Below, in pieces: positions 1-7,176 of a DNA stretch of 35,259 nucleotides (its first letter is position 1; every line of letters begins with the position of its first letter). The DNA lies in the NCBI GenBank assembly GCA_026996605.1, contig JALWLE010000125.1:1-35259 (forward strand). Reading direction: 5' to 3'. The DNA comes from Flavobacteriales bacterium. GTDB lineage: Bacteria; Bacteroidota; Bacteroidia; Flavobacteriales; Flavobacteriaceae. Below the pieces are notes generated by a model. That model was not told where the DNA came from, did not search any database, and saw nothing but the letters and a program-made list of their open reading frames with translations. The translations under genes and the position numbers were made by a program.

Positions 1-429
1 ATAATTTTGATAATATTTTAACCGGACAATTTCTTGTTCTCTGGGGCTTAATTTCCCGATGATTTTTTGCAATAATTCCGTCCAAATATTATCTTTAACT
101 TCTACTTTCAACTCAACCGGTAAACTTTCTAAAGAAATATTTTTGGATTTTAACAATTTAAAAATCCGGTGCTTGTAGCTTGTAATCAGATACGCTTTGA
201 CGTTATCAACCTTTTTTAAATGATCGCGTTTTTGAAGAATATATAAAAACAAATCTTGAATGGTGTTTTCCGTATCTTGCTTATCTAAGTATAAGAGTCC
301 ATAGCGATATAAAACCGGGTAAAAACCGGCATAAATTTGTCTGAATGCAGGCATATCACCTTTGGTAAAAGCATGCCAAAGTTGCCTGTATTTTTCTTTA
401 TCGTTGATATTTTGCCGGATTTCTTTCAA
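1..429 (-). CDS. ECF-type RNA polymerase sigma-70 family factor (partial, C-terminus off the window)
   Basis: The reverse strand reads through 143 codons without a stop and runs off the left edge. The N-terminal half (KGDMPAFRQIYAGFYPVLYRYG, about residues 23-44, then DTENTIQDLFLYILQKR) matches sigma region 2. The end (LLQKIIGKLSPREQEIVRLKYY) is the start of sigma region 4, the helix-turn-helix that reads the -35 element. The protein would direct core RNA polymerase to a small regulon, and the layout resembles FecI-like ECF factors of Bacteroidota. No ATG is available in frame ahead of the conserved region: stops TGA and TAA lie just upstream at 433-438, so TTG at 429 is the likely start. A TATATTTG -7 box about 20 bp upstream supports it. 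No anti-sigma gene is visible, but it could lie off the edge. Confidence 0.8.
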   Translation of the reverse strand, partial: MKEIRQNINDKEKYRQLWHAFTKGDMPAFRQIYAGFYPVLYRYGLLYLDKQDTENTIQDLFLYILQKRDHLKKVDNVKAYLITSYKHRIFKLLKSKNISLESLPVELKVEVKDNIWTELLQKIIGKLSPREQEIVRLKYYQNY

Positions 430-449
430 AAATCATTAATTTAACAGCT

Positions 450-457
450 CAAATATA
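450..457 (-). promoter_or_regulatory. Candidate -7 box for the ECF sigma gene
   Basis: The plus strand reads CAAATATA, which is TATATTTG on the minus strand: a perfect match to the Bacteroidota -7 consensus TAnnTTTG. Transcription would begin near 443, about 14 nt ahead of the TTG start at 429. No good TTTG -33 element is seen at the usual spacing, so this rests on the -7 box alone. Confidence 0.45.
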
Positions 458-962
458 ACAAATTTCATAGTTAAAAAGATGATGAAACCGGTATAAAATC
501 GGAAATTAACATTTTACATCATTATTGTTAATAAGTTTAGTAAAATATAGCTTTTCAAACAGTTAAAATTGTTGATAAGTTTTTAAAAGAAAATAACTAA
601 ATTTTTTGTTTAATTCATAGTCATTTTATATTGTAAAAATATTCGGTTTGACCAAATTTTATTTTGAATATTTATTAACATTTCATTGACAGATAGTTCA
701 TAAAATCATTTAAAGCTATCATCTTAATAATGAGTGAAATATTTTAAAAATTTTAAAACATTCACAAAACGAACAAGCTATATATATCATCATACTTCTT
801 TTAAAAATTTATAAAAACAAAAAAATTATATAATAAAGATTGTTGAAAAGCAGGATTAGAAAAAAAGTGAAATATGTTTAGAGTAAATCAAAATAATTAT
901 CTATGAAATACAAATCTAACTTTCAACTTTTTACATTCAACTTTTAACTAAATATTAAGCCT

Positions 963-970
963 TATATTTG
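963..970 (+). promoter_or_regulatory. Candidate -7 box for rnr
   Basis: TATATTTG matches TAnnTTTG exactly and lies 36 bp before the rnr ATG. A weak T-rich -33 candidate (TTTTAAC near 942) is about 20 bp upstream. Confidence 0.45.
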
Positions 971-1006
971 CAATAAATTATAGTATAATTAAAAATACTA
1001 CTCTCT

Positions 1007-3205
1007 ATGAAACAAAACAAAGAATCTTTATTGATTAAAATATTACAGATATTGGGCAGTCATCCCGAAAAATCTTTTAACTATAAACAAATTGCCGCTA
1101 AACTCGAATTTGACTCGGAACAGGTTAGAAAACAAATACAAAAAGATCTTAAAAAACTGGTCAAACAAAACAGAATCAAACAGACTTCACGCGGCAAATA
1201 TCAGATTATCCAAAAGAAATTGTATCTCGGTGTCATTGATATGACTAATAACGGTAGTGGATTTGCTATTGTCGATGAACTTGAAAATGATATTTTTATA
1301 CCAAATAATCGTCTAAACAAAGCTTTACATGGCGATTTGGTTGAAGTGGAAATCATTAAACAGAAACCCGGTAAAAGACCGGAAGGCGAAGTCGTCAGAA
1401 TCATAGAACGCGCCAAAACCCATTTTACGGGTATCGTTAAAATGTTTAAGAACTATGCCTTTGTCGATCCGGATGATGTCAAAATGTATAAAGAAATATT
1501 TGTCAGTAAAGACCATTTTAACGGTGCTAAAAACGGCGAAAAAGTCGTAGTGGAAATTTATGATTGGCCCCAAAAAGTCGGTAGCCCCCTAGGTAAAGTC
1601 GTTAAAGTGTTAGGGCAACCCGGCGAACATGAAGTAGAAATACACGCTATTTTAGACGAATATGATTTGCCTTACGAATTTGACCCCGAAGTGCAAAAAT
1701 TTGCCGACAATCTGCCCAAGCAAATCACCGAAAAAGAAATCAAAAAACGTCGTGATATGCGCGATATCACCACCTTTACCATTGATCCGGTTGATGCCAA
1801 AGATTTTGATGATGCGTTGTCCATCAGAAAGCTCGATAACGGACGGTATGAAATAGGTGTGCATATAGCCGATGTTTCTCATTATTTGCAACCCGGAACC
1901 ATTTTAGACAAAGAAGCCTACAACCGTGCTACATCGGTTTATTTAGTCGATAGAGTGGTGCCGATGTTGCCCGAAGTTTTATCTAATGAACTTTGCTCAT
2001 TACGACCGCATGAAGACAAATTGACCTATTCAGCCGTTTTTGAAATGGATGAAACCGGCAAAGTTTATAAAGAATGGTATGGACGCACCGTAACACATTC
2101 CGACAGAAGATTTACTTATGAAGAAGCCCAAGAAATCATAGAAGGTGCCGAAGGGGATTTTAAAGACGAAATTTTATTGTTAGATAAAATAGCCAAACAA
2201 TTACGACAACAACGCTTTAAAAAAGGGGCTATCAGTTTTGATAGGATTGAAGTCCGTTTTAAGGTGGACGACAAAGGCAATCCGGTTGAAGTGTATTTTA
2301 AAGAAAGTAAAGATGCCAATAAATTGATTGAAGAATTTATGCTCTTGGCAAACCGGAAAGTCGCAGAATTTGTTACCAAAAAATTACCACCCAAAGACAA
2401 AACTTTTGTGTATCGGGTGCATGATGAACCGGCGCCCGAAAAATTGCAGGATTTGAATACTATTGTGCAAAAATTCGGGTACAAATTGGATTTAAAATCC
2501 CGTAAAGCTATTATAAAATCGCTTAATGGTTTGTTGCAAGATATTCAAGACAAGCCCGAAAAAAATATGTTGGAAACCCTGACCATACGTAGTATGAGCA
2601 AGGCGGTTTATACGACTGAAAATCGCGGGCATTACGGATTGGCATTTGATTATTATACGCATTTTACCTCGCCTATACGCCGTTATCCCGATGTGATGGT
2701 ACATCGGTTGTTGCAAAATTATCTCGATAAAAAGCCGTCGCCAAACAGGGAAGATTACGAAAAAAAATGTGTGCATAGCACCAATATGGAAATACAAGCT
2801 GCCAGTGCCGAGCGTGATTCTATCAAATATATGCAAGCCAAATATATTCGTGATTTTAAAGATGTGCCGTTTGAAGGTGTTATAACCGGCGTAACTGAAT
2901 GGGGTATTTATGTAGAATTAACCGCCAATAAAGTAGAAGGTTTGGTCAGACGCACCGAAATGCGTGATGATTACTATTACTACGATGAAGACGAATATGC
3001 GATGATAGGCGAAATTACCGGCAAAAAATACCAACTCGGCGATGTGGTAACCGTCAAGGTTAAGAAAACCAATCCCGAAAAAAAACAAATAGATTTTGAA
3101 ATGCTTTACGATACCGATGAAGACCAAGACAATATTGAAATCAAAAATAATACGGTATCTAAATTACCAAAACCCAAACGAAATTTTAAGAAGAAACGGA
3201 AATAA
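1007..3205 (+). CDS. rnr: Ribonuclease R (RNB-family 3'-5' exoribonuclease)
   Basis: 732 residues. RNase R degrades structured RNA processively from the 3' end and takes part in rRNA and tRNA quality control and mRNA turnover in the cytoplasm. Visible order: an N-terminal winged-helix-like segment (about 1-65), two cold-shock/OB domains (about 70-200), the RNB catalytic domain from about 250, and a C-terminal S1 domain (about 635-705, FEGVITGVTEWGIYVEL) followed by a basic tail (KPKRNFKKKRK). The Mg-binding acidic cluster is DPVDAKDFDDA, residues 260-270, with Asp260, 266, 268 and 269 at the spacing of RNase II/R. It is shorter than the E. coli protein (813 residues), mainly in the C-terminal tail. 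It appears monocistronic, with two palindromic repeats behind it that could end transcription. Confidence 0.95.
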   Translation: MKQNKESLLIKILQILGSHPEKSFNYKQIAAKLEFDSEQVRKQIQKDLKKLVKQNRIKQTSRGKYQIIQKKLYLGVIDMTNNGSGFAIVDELENDIFIPNNRLNKALHGDLVEVEIIKQKPGKRPEGEVVRIIERAKTHFTGIVKMFKNYAFVDPDDVKMYKEIFVSKDHFNGAKNGEKVVVEIYDWPQKVGSPLGKVVKVLGQPGEHEVEIHAILDEYDLPYEFDPEVQKFADNLPKQITEKEIKKRRDMRDITTFTIDPVDAKDFDDALSIRKLDNGRYEIGVHIADVSHYLQPGTILDKEAYNRATSVYLVDRVVPMLPEVLSNELCSLRPHEDKLTYSAVFEMDETGKVYKEWYGRTVTHSDRRFTYEEAQEIIEGAEGDFKDEILLLDKIAKQLRQQRFKKGAISFDRIEVRFKVDDKGNPVEVYFKESKDANKLIEEFMLLANRKVAEFVTKKLPPKDKTFVYRVHDEPAPEKLQDLNTIVQKFGYKLDLKSRKAIIKSLNGLLQDIQDKPEKNMLETLTIRSMSKAVYTTENRGHYGLAFDYYTHFTSPIRRYPDVMVHRLLQNYLDKKPSPNREDYEKKCVHSTNMEIQAASAERDSIKYMQAKYIRDFKDVPFEGVITGVTEWGIYVELTANKVEGLVRRTEMRDDYYYYDEDEYAMIGEITGKKYQLGDVVTVKVKKTNPEKKQIDFEMLYDTDEDQDNIEIKNNTVSKLPKPKRNFKKKRK

Positions 3206-3216
3206 AAATTAATAAC

Positions 3217-3252
3217 AAGACCTGGCAGGTTTTTAAAACCTACCAGGTCTTT
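3217..3252. repeat. Palindromic GACCTG repeat, copy 1 (possible rnr terminator)
   Basis: AAGACCTGG at 3217-3225 pairs with CCAGGTCTT at 3243-3251, and the inner AGGTTTT pairs with AAAACCT, leaving one C:A mismatch. A short T run follows the 3' arm. It lies 11 bp after the rnr stop, so it may act as a bidirectional terminator. It belongs to the 33-bp palindrome family also found around asnB. Confidence 0.7.
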
Positions 3253-3276
3253 TCATGTTGATTTATAATTATTTAC

Positions 3277-3309
3277 AGACCTGCTAGGTTTTCAAAACCT
3301 AGTAGGTCT
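3277..3309. repeat. Palindromic GACCTG repeat, copy 2
   Basis: AGACCTGCTAGGTTTT and AAAACCTAGTAGGTCT face each other around a single C, giving a 33-bp near-perfect palindrome with one mismatch (GC versus GT arm). It is the same sequence as the copies at 9884-9916 and 11871-11903, and as the copy interrupted at 11661. Confidence 0.8.
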
Positions 3310-3349
3310 TAATAAAAAAAAGATTAAGTTTAAATATTTTAGTATTCTT

Positions 3350-3682
3350 CTAATTTATAATTTCAAGACAGCCGCTTTCTTCTGTTAGAAATGTTTGGAT
3401 CATATCAAATTTATCAATAAAGATTTTTTCAAGATTTTTGGTAGTTGTATTACCTGTTCTTAACCAAATTATTTTTATTGGAAAACCTTTAAGATTATTA
3501 ATATCACAAAAGTCAGCGTCAAAAGTTACCATTGTATATTTATTTTTTATGGCAAAATCAAATATTTCCCTGTCAGTTGCGTTTTCCAGACCAAGTTCTC
3601 TGACTTGTTTTGCTTTAGGATACAAATTAGATATTTTTCTTACGAGTCTAAAAGAAATATTTTGGTCAAACAAAAGTTTCAT
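3350..3682 (-). CDS. DUF5615 PIN-like protein, putative toxin of a toxin-antitoxin pair
   Basis: 110 residues starting MKLLFDQNISFRLV. The family signature is an N-terminal LLFDxNIS strand with an acidic residue, then a central TMVTFDADFCD segment (about residues 50-60) with the second acidic cluster, as expected of a PIN-like nuclease fold. A longer frame begins upstream, but ATG at 3682 is chosen because it makes the ATGA overlap with the stop of the preceding DUF433 gene, typical of translationally coupled antitoxin-toxin pairs. Toxicity and RNA cleavage are inferences from family context; DUF5615 proteins are usually found with a DUF433 partner. Confidence 0.8.
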   Translation of the reverse strand: MKLLFDQNISFRLVRKISNLYPKAKQVRELGLENATDREIFDFAIKNKYTMVTFDADFCDINNLKGFPIKIIWLRTGNTTTKNLEKIFIDKFDMIQTFLTEESGCLEIIN

Positions 3683-3903
3683 GATGCATAACGATGACGT
3701 TGTTCCTTGTTTGCAGCAAAGGCAAGGCAAGCATTTATTTGTTCCTCGTTAAGTTCCGGAAAATCACGTATAATTTCCTTTTTAGTCATACCTTCGGATA
3801 ACCAGAATAAAACATCATAAACTGAAATTCTGGTTCCTTTTATAACCGGTTTTCCAAATCTTTTTTCGGAATTAATTTCTATATATTTTTCAAAGTCTTT
3901 CAT
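3679..3903 (-). CDS. DUF433 (VapB-type) antitoxin
   Basis: 74 residues. The DUF433 core is visible as GKPVIKGTRISVYDVL (about residues 17-32), then LSEGMTKKEIIRDFPELNEEQINACLAFA, a short helix-turn-helix-like domain. It is the first gene of the pair, and its TGA stop overlaps the start of the DUF5615 gene by 4 bp. Such antitoxins usually bind both partner and promoter, which would give autoregulation. A TAACTTTG -7 box lies only 14 bp before its ATG. Confidence 0.85.
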   Translation of the reverse strand: MKDFEKYIEINSEKRFGKPVIKGTRISVYDVLFWLSEGMTKKEIIRDFPELNEEQINACLAFAANKEQRHRYAS

Positions 3904-3916
3904 AATGAACTTTTTA

Positions 3917-3924
3917 CAAAGTTA
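3917..3924 (-). promoter_or_regulatory. Candidate -7 box for the DUF433-DUF5615 pair
   Basis: CAAAGTTA on the plus strand is TAACTTTG on the minus strand, a full match to TAnnTTTG. The resulting leader would be very short. No clear TTTG is seen 19 bp upstream. Confidence 0.4.
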
Positions 3925-3936
3925 GAAAACTATTTG

Positions 3937-5559
3937 TTATTTCTTTATAATTTTACCACTTTTCTTACCACCATCTATCATAATAGTGTATAGATATACA
4001 CCGGAACTTAAACCATTAAGCTTAATTTGGTCTTTTTTATAAACTTTTCGGCTTAACAATTTATGACCTTGCATATCAAACACTTCAAAAACTGCCGGAC
4101 CGTTGTGGTTTTCAAAATTAATATTCAAATCACTGCTAACCGGATTGGGATATAATTGGATGTTATTATCCGATAATTCGTTAATGGCGCTTGTGTCGGA
4201 GTAATAAAGAATACTTTTTTCTGATGCAACCCAAGTGTTTGTAGTATTGTCCCAATCAAATTTTAAATATTCCAAAGGTTTATTAGTAAAAATATTAGGG
4301 AGCCAGAAAGGCACTGCCAAATCGGAAATATTGATTGATAAATCAAAAGTATTTTCATATTTATAGTTACCTACCCATTGATTCGTACTTGTATCCCAAC
4401 TGTATCTCATATGTAATATTTGATTTTCATTCGCATCATAAGCATCTTCATATTTATAAGCACCTATCCATTGATTAGAATTTGTATCCCAATTAGATTT
4501 CATATATAAAGTTCTGTTGCCGTTGGTATCATAGGCATATTCATATTTATAAACACCTATCCATTGATTATAATTTGTATCCCAATTAGACATTATAAAC
4601 AATATTTGATTTCCATTTGTATCATAGGTATATTCGTTTTTATAAGAATTTGTCCATTGATTGGAATTTGAATCCCAATTATACTTCATGATCAAGGTTA
4701 AGTTTCCATTGGTATCATATGTGTATATTTTTTTATTATAATTTATCCATTGATTTGTATTCGAATTCCAACTATACCCTATTTTTAAGGTCAAATTTCC
4801 ATTGGTATCATAAGTGGATTCATATTTGTGTGAAATAGTCCATTGGTTTGTATTCGGATTCCAATTATACATATTTGATAAGGTTTCTTTCCCATTTATA
4901 TCATAAACAAATTCATATTTATATTCAGGTATCCATTGATTAGAATTTGTATCCCAATTATACTTCACATATAAGATATTATTTCCATTGGTATCAAAAG
5001 TATATTCATATTTATAAGCACCTACCCATTGATTCGTATTTGTATCCCAATCATATTTGGAACGTAAGGTTTGATTTCCATTCGCATCAAAAGCATCTTC
5101 ATATTTATAAACACCAATCCATTGATTAGAATTTGTATCCCAATCGTATTTGGAACGTAAGGTTAGATTTTCATTTGCATCAAAAGCAAATTCACTTTTA
5201 GATAAATATGTCCATTGATTTGTATTTGTATCCCAATCATATTTTATATAATTGGTTAAATTTTCGCTAGTATCATAATTATATTCATATTTATTATAAT
5301 AAATTGTCCATTGAGAGTTAACATCTTTTTTATATATAATTGTGCTATCCAATTTTTGCAGGCTATTAATATTGTTTATTTCTCTAACGTTAGAAGAATT
5401 ACTATCGGATAAATTCAGAGTTTTTTCAATTATTATTTTATTAAAATAATTGTTACTGTCACTAATTTCAAAATGATAATGATTAAATTCTTCTTGTTGT
5501 GCCAATCCAATCGTAGTTAGTAGCAACATTAAACTCAATAAGCTAATTTTAGTTTTCAT
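3937..5559 (-). CDS. Secreted tandem-repeat protein with T9SS type A sorting domain
   Basis: 540 residues. An N-terminal signal peptide (MKTKISLLSLMLLLTTIGLAQ) is followed by about twelve tandem units of roughly 33 residues (roughly 65-430), each with the pattern YxYDTNGNxTLxxKYxWDTNTNQWxxxYKxE. The C-terminus (LYPNPVSSDLNINF ... GLSSGVYLYTIMIDGGKKSGKIIKK) is a T9SS type A sorting domain, which directs export across the outer membrane and surface attachment or release. The units alternate a YDxNGN turn with a W-x8-W segment, which recalls YD/RHS-like beta repeats, but no enzymatic domain is seen. Function unknown; a surface or adhesive role is inference. It has its own strong promoter at 5595-5625. 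Confidence 0.85.
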   Translation of the reverse strand: MKTKISLLSLMLLLTTIGLAQQEEFNHYHFEISDSNNYFNKIIIEKTLNLSDSNSSNVREINNINSLQKLDSTIIYKKDVNSQWTIYYNKYEYNYDTSENLTNYIKYDWDTNTNQWTYLSKSEFAFDANENLTLRSKYDWDTNSNQWIGVYKYEDAFDANGNQTLRSKYDWDTNTNQWVGAYKYEYTFDTNGNNILYVKYNWDTNSNQWIPEYKYEFVYDINGKETLSNMYNWNPNTNQWTISHKYESTYDTNGNLTLKIGYSWNSNTNQWINYNKKIYTYDTNGNLTLIMKYNWDSNSNQWTNSYKNEYTYDTNGNQILFIMSNWDTNYNQWIGVYKYEYAYDTNGNRTLYMKSNWDTNSNQWIGAYKYEDAYDANENQILHMRYSWDTSTNQWVGNYKYENTFDLSINISDLAVPFWLPNIFTNKPLEYLKFDWDNTTNTWVASEKSILYYSDTSAINELSDNNIQLYPNPVSSDLNINFENHNGPAVFEVFDMQGHKLLSRKVYKKDQIKLNGLSSGVYLYTIMIDGGKKSGKIIKK

Positions 5560-5594
5560 AATGATTGATTTTATTTCAAATAATTGTCATCAAA

Positions 5595-5625
5595 CAAAGT
5601 TATAAAATTATTTACATTAATCAAA
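5595..5625 (-). promoter_or_regulatory. Promoter of the tandem-repeat T9SS protein
   Basis: On the minus strand TTTG (5625-5622) and TAACTTTG (5602-5595) are separated by exactly 19 bp, a full match to the Bacteroidota housekeeping promoter. It lies 36 bp before the ATG and just past the stop of the acetyltransferase gene. Confidence 0.7.
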
Positions 5626-5631
5626 CTTTTT

Positions 5632-6078
5632 TTAGCCGTAAATCATCCGTATATGCGGCAGTCCGTCTTCTAAATATTCATCACCTATTACTTTAAATCC
5701 CAAATCATTATAAAATTTGCGTAAATAAGTTTGCGCACTGATTTCAATCGTAGGTTCTTTTAAGTTTTCCGTCATATATTGTAGGGCTTTTTGCATCAAT
5801 ATTTTTCCCAAATTTTGTTTTCTGAATTTTGGATGCACCACGACCCTACCGATACTTGCTTTGTCAAAATAATCACCGGATTTAAACAAGCGGGCATAAG
5901 CAATTATTTGTCCTTCTTTTTTAAGAAATAAATGATAAGCGTCATAATCTTTACCGTCAGCATCTTGATACACACAATTTTGCTCTACGACAAAGACGTT
6001 ATTTCGCAGTTGTAGTATTTGGTATAATTCCCGGGTAGAAAGTTCGTTAAATTGCTTTATATGCCATACGTTGTTCAT
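5632..6078 (-). CDS. ElaA-like GNAT-family N-acetyltransferase
   Basis: 148 residues, the usual ElaA length. The ElaA signature LRNNVFVVEQNCVYQDADGKD is at about residues 25-45. The acetyl-CoA-binding motif A is IGRVVVHPKFRKQNLGKIL (about 76-94, with the R-x-x-x-x-G-K loop), and the C-terminal GLPHIRM is also family-typical. It would transfer an acetyl group from acetyl-CoA to an amine; the substrate is not known for this group. It is separated from the upstream YfdX gene by a strong bidirectional terminator, so it is probably transcribed alone. A TAACTTTA box (plus 6093-6100, one mismatch) could be its -7. Confidence 0.85.
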   Translation of the reverse strand: MNNVWHIKQFNELSTRELYQILQLRNNVFVVEQNCVYQDADGKDYDAYHLFLKKEGQIIAYARLFKSGDYFDKASIGRVVVHPKFRKQNLGKILMQKALQYMTENLKEPTIEISAQTYLRKFYNDLGFKVIGDEYLEDGLPHIRMIYG

Positions 6079-6110
6079 TATGAATTTTTTGGTAAAGTTA
6101 TCAAAAAATA

Positions 6111-6145
6111 AAAACTCAGGCGAAGGTAAATTTCACCTGAGTTTT
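6111..6145 (-). terminator. Terminator between the YfdX gene and the acetyltransferase gene
   Basis: AAAACTCAGG (6111-6120) pairs perfectly with CCTGAGTTTT (6136-6145), a 10-bp stem with a 15-nt loop. The A and T ends of the stem supply a U-tract in either direction, so it can terminate the YfdX transcript on the minus strand. Confidence 0.8.
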
Positions 6146-6163
6146 TTATGGCGTTAGCTCTAT

Positions 6164-7009
6164 TTAGTTTTCTTTGACTTTATCAAAGAATAAACGTTCC
6201 TTAAAGTTTTTGATTTTTTCTGATAATTTATCAAATAAATTTTCGGTTTCAAGTTTTTCTTTGATAGCGTTTTTCAATTCGGTAATGGCAGTTGCCAATT
6301 CTTTGTATTCTTTATCTTTTTTACCATATCCCATAACCTCTGCCAATTGCAATTGGTATTCGGCATTTTCAAGCAATACAACGGCGGTTGCTATATATTC
6401 TTCTTTTTTTTCTTTGATGGCTATGGAAGCTGCTTTGATATATTCTTCTGCTCTCAATACAGGTAACGGTATGGCTATTTCTTGTATTGCTAAAATATAT
6501 AAGGCATTCATCAACACTGCCAAGGCTTCGTCTTTTTTGTCTTCGTCTAGCAGTTTTGCAGCTATTTTCATAGCATCGGGATAGGTTGCCAATGGCAAGA
6601 ATGAAATTTTGATCACGTATTCACTGCTTAATGCATTCAATACTTTTTTTGCTGCTTGATAGTAGCCGTCGTCAAAGGCTTTTTTAGCATCCGAAATCAA
6701 TTTTTCGGCGGTTTCTATATCAACCACGGCATCTCTTATTTCGTAATTTACGCTAACCGGAATAAGTGATACTTTTGGATTTTTCGTGATTAATATTTCC
6801 AATTCACCAATCAATTTTGCCAATTTGCTTTTGGCATCATCTTTTTTATCTTTGGATATCTCATCGATTACTTCTTGGGTTTGTTTCAAAATATCCAAAG
6901 CTTTTTGAGTATCTTCATCTATTTTGACTTTAAAGTCTTTACTCATCGTATCATTGATACTATTTTGTAAGTCTTGTTCCTTAATGTTGGTTTGTTTAGG
7001 TTTTTCCAT
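6164..7009 (-). CDS. YfdX family protein without signal peptide
   Basis: 281 residues. The body is a YfdX domain: an alpha-helical core with KLIGELEILITKNPKVSLIPVSV, DAKKAFDDGYYQAAKKVLNALSSE and LLDEDKKDEALAVLMNALYIL. E. coli YfdX is a periplasmic protein of the EvgA acid-response regulon. This copy starts MEKPKQTNIKEQDLQNSIND and has no hydrophobic leader. In-frame stops lie directly upstream of the ATG, so no missed signal sequence exists, and it is predicted to be cytoplasmic. It is a paralogue of the next gene on the same strand, with long shared stretches such as KEYKELATAI and KLSEKIKNFKERLFF. Function in this organism is unknown. Confidence 0.85.
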   Translation of the reverse strand: MEKPKQTNIKEQDLQNSINDTMSKDFKVKIDEDTQKALDILKQTQEVIDEISKDKKDDAKSKLAKLIGELEILITKNPKVSLIPVSVNYEIRDAVVDIETAEKLISDAKKAFDDGYYQAAKKVLNALSSEYVIKISFLPLATYPDAMKIAAKLLDEDKKDEALAVLMNALYILAIQEIAIPLPVLRAEEYIKAASIAIKEKKEEYIATAVVLLENAEYQLQLAEVMGYGKKDKEYKELATAITELKNAIKEKLETENLFDKLSEKIKNFKERLFFDKVKEN

Positions 7010-7085
7010 TTTTAAAAGTTTTTAAAATTAATTTATGATTCAATTTAAGTATATCAAAACATATTCCTTATATAATTTGTATTAA

Positions 7086-7110
7086 AATTTGTCAATCTCT
7101 CTGACAAATT
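7086..7110. other. Small inverted repeat between the two YfdX genes
   Basis: AATTTGTCA (7086-7094) and TGACAAATT (7102-7110) form a perfect 9-bp inverted repeat with a 7-nt spacer. It lies next to the 12-bp terminator hairpin. It may be part of a double terminator or an operator for the downstream YfdX gene, for which no TAnnTTTG box was found. Confidence 0.5.
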
Positions 7111-7123
7111 GTCTATAAAAATA

Positions 7124-7151
7124 GTTATAGCCGTCAAATGACGGCTATAAC
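7124..7151 (-). terminator. Terminator downstream of the lipoprotein YfdX gene
   Basis: GTTATAGCCGTC (7124-7135), an AAAT loop and GACGGCTATAAC (7140-7151) form a perfect 12-bp stem. On the minus strand it is followed by the T-rich tract TATTTTTATAG, the arrangement of an intrinsic terminator for the gene ending at 7177. Confidence 0.8.
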
Positions 7152-7176
7152 TTGAATATTGTCTATCACAATAGAA

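Larger units (their letters stand above)
430..1006. other. AT-rich divergent intergenic region
   Basis: These 577 bases separate the leftward sigma gene from rightward rnr. They are very AT-rich and contain no open frame with coding character. Apart from a candidate -7 box at each end (450-457 minus, 963-970 plus), no repeat family of the window and no stable GC hairpin is seen here. Confidence 0.6.

Noticed and set aside
430-1006. Possible chromosomal origin in the AT-rich gap before rnr
   Set aside because: Only one poor DnaA-box-like sequence (TGTTGATAA at 570-578) was found; no cluster of TTATCCACA boxes and no dnaA or dnaN gene nearby.
4250-5340. CRISPR-like array of about 99-bp direct repeats
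   Set aside because: The periodic DNA is inside one open frame and encodes the 33-residue protein repeats; there are no short fixed repeats with unique spacers.
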